Positions 7,467-13,881 of a DNA stretch of 14,500 nucleotides are shown piece after piece. Source of the stretch: Victivallales bacterium Lenti_02 (GTDB taxonomy: Bacteria > Verrucomicrobiota > Lentisphaeria > Oligosphaerales > Lenti-02). The position numbers and the translations under genes were made by a program. The number at the start of each line of letters is the position of its first letter. The first letter of the stretch is position 1. The notes beneath the pieces were generated by a model, which was given only the letters and a program-made list of their open reading frames with translations, was not told where the DNA came from and searched no databases. The stretch is taken from positions 1 to 14,500 of the forward strand of contig LVAZ01000365.1 in assembly GCA_001603055.1 (NCBI GenBank), in the 5' to 3' direction.

Positions 7467-8894
7467 TTACGGCGCGGTGCCGAAGGCGGTGGCGAAGAGC
7501 CGTCCACGCTCGCCGTCCCGGACGAAATCGAACTGGGCGGCGACGTAGGGTTTGCCCCCCTGCCAGTACTCGCCTTCCCGGACGGGCTGCGCGGTGGCGG
7601 TCGCCGACCACTTCTCCCCGGCGGCGAGTTCCGGCTGCTGCCAGCGCAGCAGGCCGGGTTCGCAGGCGGGCGGCAGCGCGAGGGTGAGCAACCCCGCCGT
7701 CAGCGCCGCGCCGGTGCCGTTTTCCAGGGTGCAGACGATGTTGCCGGCCGGATCGAGGGTCAGCGACGCCTTGAGGCCGGGGAATTTTTCCGCATTGCCG
7801 TCGGCTCCCGCCCGATCGATTTGGGCCGGCAGGCCGAAGGCGGCGGCATGGGGCACGTTGACGTAGGTCTTGCCGTCCGCCTGGCGGAGTTCGCAGGGCA
7901 CGCCGTCCACCGTGGCGGCGCGCACAGCCGTCGAGGCGAAGACGAGGGTCAGGGGGACATCGTTGCCGAGTTCGAAGGCGGCGGGACGCTCGATCCCGTA
8001 GCTTCCGGCCGCGCCGGGAACGACCTTGGTGTCGTGGCGCTGCTTGGCGTAGGCGGCCCATTCGGTCTGGGTGCAGTGCCAGAAGTCGTCCCAGTCGCGC
8101 AGCTTGGCCATCACCTCGCCGAGTTCCTCGAGCACGGGGCCTTCCTGCCAGGGATGCACGCCCAGAAAGATGCAGTCCGAGGTCTGCCGGTAGTTCGCCT
8201 CGTGGGCGCGGATTTTCCCGAGGCTCGCCCAGAACTTCTCGGCCTCGATCGCCCGGTCGCCGGGAACCACCTGCAAGCCCGTGGTCACGACCCCGGCGGG
8301 GAGGTGGGGATTGCCCATGACGAACCCGGAGTAGACGCAGTGGTGGTAGCCCGTGCGCAGGAACGCCTCGCTCACGGCGTGGAGCACCTCGGGCCGGTCC
8401 TTGGCCTGGAACTGGCCGTAGGGATAGGCCAGCGAGTTCACCGGCTGGTCGGTCAGACATTCCAGGGCGATGCGGTTGTCCAGCAGCTCGTAGAAGGTCT
8501 GGTTGGCGGTCAGTTCGGGCAGTTTGGGATGGCTGACGCTGTGCCCGCCGACGCTGCACATCCCGTCCTGCGAGAGGAACCGGGCCAGCGAGCCCTCGGC
8601 CTTCTCGGGCTGGCGCGAGTTCAGATAGAAAGTTCCCCGGATGCCGTTTTCGAGCATTTTGCGGCGGACGTTCCGCGCGTTGGGATGGTTGTCGTCCCAG
8701 CGGGTCGAGAGGCCCCAGCGGTGACCGTTGTAGACAGGGGCGATGGACGGTTCCGGCAGCGGCCCGTCCGCCTCCACCACCAGCGTCTGCCGGTACCTCA
8801 CGGTTTCCCCGTAGGCGAGTTTGGCCCCGTCCTGGGCCGTGCCGACCATCGCCGAAGCCAGGATTGTCATGGTCCACCCGAAACGTTGCAGCAT
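7467..8894 (-). CDS. exported polysaccharide deacetylase-like (NodB/CE4-type) protein
   Basis: This is a 475-residue protein with a short hydrophobic N-terminus (to about residue 20) suggesting export. Residues 60-250 carry NodB-like motifs in order: TRWDDN with Asp67-Asp68 (motif 1), HSVSH with His118 and His122 (metal ligands), YPYGQ at 157-161 (motif 3) and GVHPW with His247 (motif 5). CE4 enzymes use these to bind a divalent metal and hydrolyse N- or O-acetyl groups of polysaccharides. Residues about 295-475 form a separate beta-rich C-terminal region of unknown role. Only a GGGGTAAC sequence precedes the ATG, so Met9 is a possible alternative start. The gene lies 83 bp after the AraC/PocR regulator and before the SGNH and sialidase-like genes on the same strand, consistent with a glycan de-esterification operon. 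Confidence 0.85.
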   Translation of the reverse strand: MLQRFGWTMTILASAMVGTAQDGAKLAYGETVRYRQTLVVEADGPLPEPSIAPVYNGHRWGLSTRWDDNHPNARNVRRKMLENGIRGTFYLNSRQPEKAEGSLARFLSQDGMCSVGGHSVSHPKLPELTANQTFYELLDNRIALECLTDQPVNSLAYPYGQFQAKDRPEVLHAVSEAFLRTGYHHCVYSGFVMGNPHLPAGVVTTGLQVVPGDRAIEAEKFWASLGKIRAHEANYRQTSDCIFLGVHPWQEGPVLEELGEVMAKLRDWDDFWHCTQTEWAAYAKQRHDTKVVPGAAGSYGIERPAAFELGNDVPLTLVFASTAVRAATVDGVPCELRQADGKTYVNVPHAAAFGLPAQIDRAGADGNAEKFPGLKASLTLDPAGNIVCTLENGTGAALTAGLLTLALPPACEPGLLRWQQPELAAGEKWSATATAQPVREGEYWQGGKPYVAAQFDFVRDGERGRLFATAFGTAP

Positions 8895-8930
8895 GCGGTT
8901 ACCCCATATGGAAAAGGCAATAGCCTACCC

Positions 8931-8972
8931 CCGGCATCGCCGGAAACCAGTTTTCGGCTACCGGAAAAACTG
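8931..8972 (-). other. two hairpins between regulator and deacetylase genes
   Basis: CCGGC/GCCGG (8931-8935/8939-8943) and an imperfect arm pair CAGTTTTCGG (8948-8957)/CCGGAAAAACTG (8961-8972) lie in the 83-base gap. Minus-strand transcripts would read the second hairpin first, then GTTTCC, which is too short a T run for a firm terminator call. They may act as a partial terminator or a processing site between regulator and enzyme genes. Confidence 0.35.
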
Positions 8973-8977
8973 TCGTG

Positions 8978-10234
8978 TCATCCCGGACCGGTGGCCAGTT
9001 GGCGGTAGCGGCGGGGGGTGACGCCGAGTTCGCGGGCGAAGGTGCGGGTGAGGTGGCTCTGGTCGCAGAACCCGCATTGCGCGGCAATCTGAGCGATGGA
9101 GAGATCGGTGTCGGCCAGCAGGGCGCGGGCTTCGCGCACGCGACGCTCGCGGAGGTGTTCGAGGAAGGTGCGCTTGGTTTCGTTGCGCAGGGCCTGGACG
9201 ATGGTCGAGACGCTCGCCCCGAGGGCCTTGGCGGCGGCGTTCAGGGTGGCGGGCCCGCGGAACGCGCCGTCGAGCCAGGTCAGCACCCGCTCGGCGACGG
9301 TGCCCCGGCGGAACTGCCCGCTGCCAAGGCGTTCCAGGCAGGCGCGGACCCGCACGAAGGTCCAGTAGCAGATGTCCTCCACCTCGGACAGGGATTCGAG
9401 TTCGCGCAGTTCCTGCATGTGGTCCCGCATGGCGCGGGGAAACGGAATGCCGCCGCCGTGGACCGTCTCCCGCAGCAGGTGGGCGAGCAGAACCTGGATA
9501 TGGGCCTTCATGACGTCGGGAGCCGGGGAGGCGTCGAGCAGAACCCGGCTGAAAAACTCGTCGAGCTGGCGCATGGTCTCGTCCTTTGCCCGCAGGGCGA
9601 GGGCGTGGGCGAAGGCGGCGAGCACCTCGGGCAGTTCGCCGGGAGCCACCGAGGAGCGGGCGTGCTTCTGGACCAGCTCGCCCAGGCGGCGCTGCTGCCG
9701 GTAGCGGTCGTGCAGTTCCCGGAAGTCGTCCACCTGGTTGATGCCCGAGGAGAACAGGCCCTCGAAGACGAATTCCGCGATGCCGCGCACCTGGAGGGGC
9801 GTCCATTCGGGCAGACCGGCGAGCCGGGCGAGCAAATCCCGCTTGGCCTCGGGGGTGATGCCGGTGACCGCGTCGGCCACGAACCGGGCGGTGTCCTCCC
9901 GCTCGCCGGGGTAGAGAAAACCGCCAATCTCGAAGGCCCCCTCGAGCCGGCCGCCGGGGGCGACCGGAAACACCACGGTGTTCAAGCCGGCCCAGCAGCG
10001 GAAATAGTACGGCTCGCCCGTGCCGAGCGCCTGGAAGGCACCGCTGATCATCGACCGGCGGCAGGAGGTGCGCAGGGGAACGGACTTCAGGCACTCCCGG
10101 CAGAAGGCGCAGAGCCCCCGCGCCACCCGCGCATCCTCCCCCGTCCGCGGCACGAACACGCAGCCGCCGGGCAGAAATTCGGCGCACTGCCCGAGCAGAT
10201 AGGATACCCGAGCCTGTTGCCGGGGACCGAGCAT
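8978..10234 (-). CDS. AraC-family regulator with PocR-type sensory domain
   Basis: This is a 418-residue cytoplasmic transcription regulator. The N-terminal 110 residues match the PocR ligand-binding domain: FCRECLK (Cys45, Cys48), TSC (Cys58), then YYFRCWAGL (Cys80), where the family usually has a C-H-A-G-type motif, followed by FPVAPGGRLEGAFEIGGFL. Residues about 160-300 are a helical linker. Residues 313-413 form an AraC double helix-turn-helix ending in the signature region LSIAQIAAQCGF...LTRTFARELGVTPRRYR. PocR domains are thought to bind small organic ligands such as propanediol. It could control its downstream minus-strand glycan genes, the divergent UroD-thioredoxin/G3E unit, or both. 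Its ribosome binding site lies inside a hairpin (10234-10253). The start ATG at 10232-10234 is supported by AAAGGA 9-10 bases upstream. Confidence 0.92.
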   Translation of the reverse strand: MLGPRQQARVSYLLGQCAEFLPGGCVFVPRTGEDARVARGLCAFCRECLKSVPLRTSCRRSMISGAFQALGTGEPYYFRCWAGLNTVVFPVAPGGRLEGAFEIGGFLYPGEREDTARFVADAVTGITPEAKRDLLARLAGLPEWTPLQVRGIAEFVFEGLFSSGINQVDDFRELHDRYRQQRRLGELVQKHARSSVAPGELPEVLAAFAHALALRAKDETMRQLDEFFSRVLLDASPAPDVMKAHIQVLLAHLLRETVHGGGIPFPRAMRDHMQELRELESLSEVEDICYWTFVRVRACLERLGSGQFRRGTVAERVLTWLDGAFRGPATLNAAAKALGASVSTIVQALRNETKRTFLEHLRERRVREARALLADTDLSIAQIAAQCGFCDQSHLTRTFARELGVTPRRYRQLATGPG

Positions 10235-10253
10235 GAAAGGCTTTTTCCTTTCA
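10234..10253 (-). promoter_or_regulatory. hairpin covering the ribosome binding site and start of the AraC/PocR gene
   Basis: TGAAAGG (10234-10240) and CCTTTCA (10247-10253) are perfect 7-base complements with loop CTTTTT. In the minus-strand mRNA the 5' arm contains the AAAGG Shine-Dalgarno core and the 3' arm ends with the first base of the start codon, so folding would block initiation. Confidence 0.5.
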
Positions 10254-10273
10254 GGTTTTGCCAGATTGTTCTA

Positions 10274-10301
10274 AAAATATGCGAATTCGTTCAATAATCA
10301 A
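10274..10301 (-). promoter_or_regulatory. candidate sigma-70-type promoter for the AraC/PocR gene
   Basis: On the minus strand TTGATT (10296-10301) and TATTTT (10274-10279) are 16 bases apart, about 40 bases upstream of the start codon. The 8-base palindrome CGAATTCG (10282-10289) lies in the spacer and could be an operator. The region is clearly more AT-rich than its surroundings. No equally good plus-strand promoter was found for the divergent gene. Confidence 0.4.
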
Positions 10302-10370
10302 GCGGATATCGGCCCTACAGTCTGGGAGTTTGAAAAAGATGTGTCCTCCCGTTTCAACCAAGATGGTGCC

Positions 10371-11735
10371 ATGAGCGACAAACAACTGCTGTTCGACGCC
10401 CTGCGCGGCAAGACCACCCCCCGTCCGGCCTGGGTTCCCTTCGTCGGTGCCCACGGGGGCCAATTGATCGGGGTCACCGCGACCGAGTATCTCACCTCGG
10501 CGGACCGGTTGGTCGAGGGGCTGAGCGCCGCCGTCGAGCGCTACCGGCCCGACGGCCTGCCCGTGGTCTTCGACGTGCAGATCGAGGCCGAAGTCCTCGG
10601 CTGCAAGCTGAACTGGAACAACGAAGGCCCCCCCTCGGTGATGACCCATCCCCTGGAAATGGGGCTCTCCCTGGCCGACCTGCCCGAGTACAGCACCGCC
10701 GCCGGCCGCTTCCCCGTCATCGGCGAGGCCATCGACCGCCTGCGCCGGCAGCACGGCGACAAGGTCGCCTTCTACGGACTCATCACCGGCCCCTTCACCC
10801 TCGCCCTCCACCTCCTCGGCAACCTGATCTTCCTCGACATGTACGACCACCCCGAAAAGGTGGATGCCCTGCTGGCCTACTGCCGCGACGTGGCGATCAA
10901 GACCGCCGACTTCTATCTGGACCGCGGCATCGAGGTGGTCGCCGTGGTGGACCCCATGACCAGCCAGATTTCCCCCGAGCATTTCGTCCAGTTCGAGACG
11001 CCCTACGTCGACGCCGTCTTCGACCACATCCGCCAGCGCGGGGCCTTCTCCTCCCTCTTCGTCTGCGGCAACGCCACCCGCAACCTCGAAGTCATGTGCC
11101 AGACCCACTGCGACAACATCTGCGTGGACGAGAACATCGACCTCGGCAACCTGGCCAAACTCGCCCGCGCCGCCGGCAAATCCGTGGGCGGCAATCTGCA
11201 ACTGACCACCGTCCTGCTGCTCGGCAACGCGGCGGACGCCGCGCGGGACGCGATTCGCTGCCTCGAGGCCGGCGGCCCCGCAGGCTTCGTCCTCGCCCCC
11301 GGCTGCGACCTGCCCTGGGGCGTGCCGCCCGAAAATCTCGAGGCAGTCGCCCGCGTCGTCCACGACCCCTACCAGCGCGAGATCGCCCGCCAGACCGTCG
11401 CCGCCCGGGCCGCCGACGACTTCGCCGACATCGCCGTCCCCGACTACGCGGCCGAGCCGGATGTCTACCTCGACATCATCACCCTCGATTCCGCCACCTG
11501 CCCCCCCTGCCAGTACATGCTCGCGGCCGCCGAGCAGGTGGCCCGGAAGACCCCCCGGGTGGTGGTCCGCGAACACAAGATCAAGAACCGGGACGGGCTC
11601 GGCTACATGACCAAACTCAAAGCCACCGCCATCCCCACCATCTGCATCGACGGCAAGCCCGTCTTCTCCTCGATCATCCCCAACCAGACGACCCTGGCCC
11701 AGGCCGTGCAGCAGGCGGCGGAACAGAAGAAATGA
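10371..11735 (+). CDS. UroD/MtaA-fold (methyltransferase-type) protein fused to a thioredoxin-like domain
   Basis: The protein has 454 residues. Residues 1-345 match the uroporphyrinogen decarboxylase superfamily branch that includes the methylcobamide:thiol methyltransferases MtaA/MtbA/CmuA (YGLITGPFTLA at 135-145, Asp194-Pro195, VCGNATRNL at 231-239, APGCDLP at 309-315). The expected Zn-site pattern H-x-C...C reads F230-x-C232...C311, so the His is replaced by Phe. Residues 365-454 form a thioredoxin-like domain with CPPC (377-380) and a cis-Pro-type IPT at 421-423. Likely cytoplasmic, it could transfer methyl groups to or from a corrinoid or thiol with a built-in redox centre, but the substrate is unknown. 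It is not HemE: the fusion and the neighbours argue against haem synthesis. The ATG at 10371 fits family N-termini; a GTG at 10341 is the alternative, and both have weak ribosome binding sites. It overlaps the next gene by 4 bases. Confidence 0.88.
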   Translation: MSDKQLLFDALRGKTTPRPAWVPFVGAHGGQLIGVTATEYLTSADRLVEGLSAAVERYRPDGLPVVFDVQIEAEVLGCKLNWNNEGPPSVMTHPLEMGLSLADLPEYSTAAGRFPVIGEAIDRLRRQHGDKVAFYGLITGPFTLALHLLGNLIFLDMYDHPEKVDALLAYCRDVAIKTADFYLDRGIEVVAVVDPMTSQISPEHFVQFETPYVDAVFDHIRQRGAFSSLFVCGNATRNLEVMCQTHCDNICVDENIDLGNLAKLARAAGKSVGGNLQLTTVLLLGNAADAARDAIRCLEAGGPAGFVLAPGCDLPWGVPPENLEAVARVVHDPYQREIARQTVAARAADDFADIAVPDYAAEPDVYLDIITLDSATCPPCQYMLAAAEQVARKTPRVVVREHKIKNRDGLGYMTKLKATAIPTICIDGKPVFSSIIPNQTTLAQAVQQAAEQKK

Positions 11736-12634
11736 TCCCCCTCGCGCTCATCACCGGCTTTCTGGGCAGCGGGAAGACCACCTTCCTGCGCGCCCTCGCC
11801 GAACGCGAGCGCGAACGGCGGCTGATCTTCCTGGTCAACGAGTTCTCCGCCCTCGATGTGGACGGGGACCTGGTGGCCGAGGTGGCGCGGGACGTGGTGC
11901 GCGTGCCCGGCGGCAGCATCTTCTGCCGCTGCGTGGTCGCCGACTTCATCGCCCAGATGCGGGCCGTGCCCGGCCGCTTCGGCCCCGTCGACGGGCTGGT
12001 GGCCGAGGCCAGCGGCATGGCCGACCCCGGCGTGGTGGCCAAACTGCTGGCCGACACCGGGCTGGACCGGCTCTACCGGCTCGCCGCCGTGGTCTCCCTG
12101 GTGGACCCCGGCACCCTCCCCAAACTGCTCAAAACCCTCCCCAACATGGCCGCCCAAATCCGCGCCGCCGACCTCGTGCTCGTGAACAAGCAGGACCTAT
12201 ATGCCGACGTGGAGCTGGCCGCGACCGAGGCTCTGGTGCGCGAAATCAATCCCCGCGCCGAGCTGCGCCGGACCACCCGCGCCGCCTTTGCCGGCGACCT
12301 CTTCGCCCTGTGTTCCGCCGGTCAGGCCGAAGGCGACTACGCCGCCTGCCGCGACCCCCACTACGCCTGTTTCGAACTGGGCACCGGCAGCACCGTCGAT
12401 GCCGCCGAACTCCAGCGCGCGGTGACCGGGCTGGGACCGCTTCTCTACCGCCTCAAGGGCGTGATCCACACCGCCGACGGCGACCAGCGCATCGAGGCGG
12501 TCGCCGGCCGCTACGAAGCCCACCCCGTCGCCAACCACCAGGGCCCCTACGGCCTCGCCGCCATCTGCGCGGGCGGGGCGAAAACCATTGTCGAGCAGAA
12601 ACTCCGCAAGTGCGAGACGGCGCGGAACTCCTGA
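11732..12634 (+). CDS. G3E-family (CobW-like) GTPase
   Basis: This 300-residue protein starts in the ATGA overlap with the preceding stop, a hallmark of translational coupling. GTPase motifs are in order: Walker A GFLGSGKTT (9-17), the switch II-like segment EASGMADP (92-99) and NKQD (152-155). The family's metal-binding GCxCC motif is altered to IFCRCV (Cys65, Cys67). A C-terminal region (about 190-300) corresponds to the small CobW_C-type domain (LYRLKGVIHTADGDQR). G3E proteins act as metallochaperones or GTP-driven activators (CobW, HypB, UreG, Zn chaperones). Here the obvious client is the UroD-thioredoxin protein, either by loading its metal or serving a corrinoid partner. A terminator follows 25 bases after the stop, so the two genes form a complete unit. 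Which metal or cofactor it handles is not visible. Confidence 0.9.
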   Translation: MIPLALITGFLGSGKTTFLRALAERERERRLIFLVNEFSALDVDGDLVAEVARDVVRVPGGSIFCRCVVADFIAQMRAVPGRFGPVDGLVAEASGMADPGVVAKLLADTGLDRLYRLAAVVSLVDPGTLPKLLKTLPNMAAQIRAADLVLVNKQDLYADVELAATEALVREINPRAELRRTTRAAFAGDLFALCSAGQAEGDYAACRDPHYACFELGTGSTVDAAELQRAVTGLGPLLYRLKGVIHTADGDQRIEAVAGRYEAHPVANHQGPYGLAAICAGGAKTIVEQKLRKCETARNS

Positions 12635-12658
12635 CCCGAGAGGAGTCGCGCATTCTCT

Positions 12659-12691
12659 GGGGTGGCCGCTGCACCGGCCACCCCTTTTTTT
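12659..12691 (+). terminator. rho-independent terminator of the UroD-thioredoxin/G3E unit
   Basis: GGGGTGGCCG (12659-12668) and CGGCCACCCC (12675-12684) form a perfect 10-bp GC-rich stem with loop CTGCAC, followed by seven T (12685-12691). It sits 25 bases after the G3E stop codon. Confidence 0.93.
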
Positions 12692-13004
12692 CCCCCGTGA
12701 AAGAAGACGGCGCTGCGTCGGCAGGAGTCGCCCGTAGGGGGAAGGCTTGCCCTCGCCCGGCTCCTCGACCAACCAAACGGGGGCAACCCCTTTGACTGTC
12801 TTGGTATTCGAGCCCTCGCCAGAGGGCGGCAAATTGTTCCCTTGGCCGTCAGTCCAAGGCGGGGCTCCCCGGCGCGGGCCGACGCCCTTGCGGAATCCTG
12901 CCTGGAGGCCGCTGCCGCCAGTAGCCCTACCCCACAACCGGCCTTACTTCACAGGTCGTATTTCCGCCGTAATTGGCTTTATTCGCGGATTTTTCACATT
13001 TTGT
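12692..13004. other. gene-free spacer after the terminator
   Basis: No supported gene is seen: short frames on both strands lack start signals and have skewed composition. A small hairpin GCCCTC (12812-12817)/GAGGGC (12822-12827) is present. From about 12960 the sequence turns AT-rich, leading into the promoter of the second pseudopilin. A degraded gene or dispersed intergenic repeat cannot be excluded. Confidence 0.5.
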
Positions 13005-13032
13005 TTGTATTTCACACCACCAGTTGTAGAAT
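13005..13032 (+). promoter_or_regulatory. candidate sigma-70-type promoter of the second pseudopilin gene
   Basis: TTGTAT (13005-13010) and TAGAAT (13027-13032) are separated by 16 bases inside a markedly AT-rich stretch (12960-13032). It lies about 50 bases before the start codon, leaving a short leader with a good ribosome binding site. Confidence 0.55.
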
Positions 13033-13069
13033 CCCCTTGGAAGCTGTGACGGTTATTCCCATCCAGAAC

Positions 13070-13075
13070 AAGGAG
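13070..13075 (+). promoter_or_regulatory. Shine-Dalgarno AAGGAG fixing the pseudopilin start
   Basis: AAGGAG is followed by a 7-base spacer and the ATG at 13083. It is the strongest ribosome binding site in the window and settles the start codon. Confidence 0.85.
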
Positions 13076-13082
13076 CGATCCC

Positions 13083-13787
13083 ATGCGTACCCGTCATTTC
13101 ACCCTGATCGAGCTGCTGGTGGTGATCGCCATTATCGCGATTCTGGCCTCGATGCTGCTCCCGGCTCTGGCGCAGGCGCGTTCCAAGGCACGGGGCATCG
13201 CCTGCGTGAACCAGACCAAACAGCTCACCATGGGCATGCAGATGTATCCGGACGACAACCGGGAACTCTGGCCCACCCGCCTCCTCGGGGAACATGCGGG
13301 CGATGTCGCCACCGGCACCCGCGTCTCCTGGGCCGGTGCCATCTACAACTACGTGGGCAACGCCGAAGTCTACCTCTGCCCGTCCTACGACTCCCGCTAT
13401 ACCACCTATGCCTGGACCGGAACCATTGGCGACACCACCAAGCGGGTGACGATTCGGTCCAACATGGGCTACAACTACTGCGGCGTCGGCGGTGCCGACC
13501 AGGTGGACGGGTTCTACATGCCCCGCTATTCACTCTCCAGCATCAAGCAGCCCTCGGCCGTACCCCTGATCGCCGATTCGGTCTGCTGCGGCCTCAAGTC
13601 CACCGGCAGCGACCCCCGCAACTGCCTCTACATCGGGCCGGGAAGCAACACCGTCACCTATCCCAACGAAGTCCATCCCCGCATGGCAGTCCACAACGAC
13701 GGCATCAACATCTCCTTCTGCGACGGCCATGTGCAGTGGTACCGCGCCCTCAACGCGCCGCGCGGCACCTTCTGGGCCCGAAAATAG
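13083..13787 (+). CDS. prepilin-type N-terminal methylation / H-X9-DG domain protein (pseudopilin)
   Basis: This 234-residue pseudopilin has MRTRH followed by FTLIELLVVIAIIAILASML. The mature N-terminus is expected at Phe6 with Glu10 as the conserved fifth residue, and one hydrophobic helix runs to about residue 29. His204 and Asp214-Gly215 give the H-X9-DG motif, followed by HVQWY. It has more cysteines than its relative at 1711-2352 (Cys41, 99, 133, 168, 169, 181, 213), so disulfides are plausible outside the cell. The residue before Phe6 is His rather than Gly. It has its own promoter (13005-13032) and ribosome binding site and no same-function neighbour, so it is probably monocistronic. 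The first 60 residues closely resemble the other pseudopilin and then diverge, typical of this large paralogous family. Its role beyond type II/IV-pilus-like processing is unknown. Confidence 0.94.
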   Translation: MRTRHFTLIELLVVIAIIAILASMLLPALAQARSKARGIACVNQTKQLTMGMQMYPDDNRELWPTRLLGEHAGDVATGTRVSWAGAIYNYVGNAEVYLCPSYDSRYTTYAWTGTIGDTTKRVTIRSNMGYNYCGVGGADQVDGFYMPRYSLSSIKQPSAVPLIADSVCCGLKSTGSDPRNCLYIGPGSNTVTYPNEVHPRMAVHNDGINISFCDGHVQWYRALNAPRGTFWARK

Positions 13788-13800
13788 CCCGCCGGCGAGG

Positions 13801-13836
13801 TTGACAGCAGGGCTGCGGCACGGTACCGGGTATGCT
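13801..13836 (+). promoter_or_regulatory. weak promoter candidate before the MBL-fold gene
   Basis: A perfect TTGACA (13801-13806) lies 17 bases from TACCGG (13824-13829) and 24 bases from TATGCT (13831-13836). Neither pair is ideal: the first has a poor -10 and the second an overlong spacer. It is the only promoter-like sequence in the 94-base gap. Confidence 0.3.
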
Positions 13837-13881
13837 TTCGCCGACCTTTCGGCAAGCATCCCCGGAGCACCGCGCAGGCCC

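Noticed and set aside
10341..10370. GTG start at 10341 for the UroD-thioredoxin gene
   Set aside because: It adds ten residues not typical of family N-termini and has no better ribosome binding site than the ATG at 10371. It remains possible.
11096..11731. longer start for the G3E GTPase frame (open back to 11096)
   Set aside because: The upstream part overlaps the UroD-thioredoxin gene in another frame and is Arg/Pro-rich; Walker A begins at residue 9 from the ATG at 11732, the normal position.
10371..11735. HemE (haem-pathway uroporphyrinogen decarboxylase)
   Set aside because: The fused CPPC domain, the Cys motifs and the G3E GTPase partner fit the methyltransferase-type branch of the superfamily, and no other haem genes are nearby.
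13831..13860. terminator after the second pseudopilin gene
   Set aside because: The arms ATGCTTTCGCCGA and TTTCGGCAAGCAT pair imperfectly and no T tract follows, so a terminator call is not supported.
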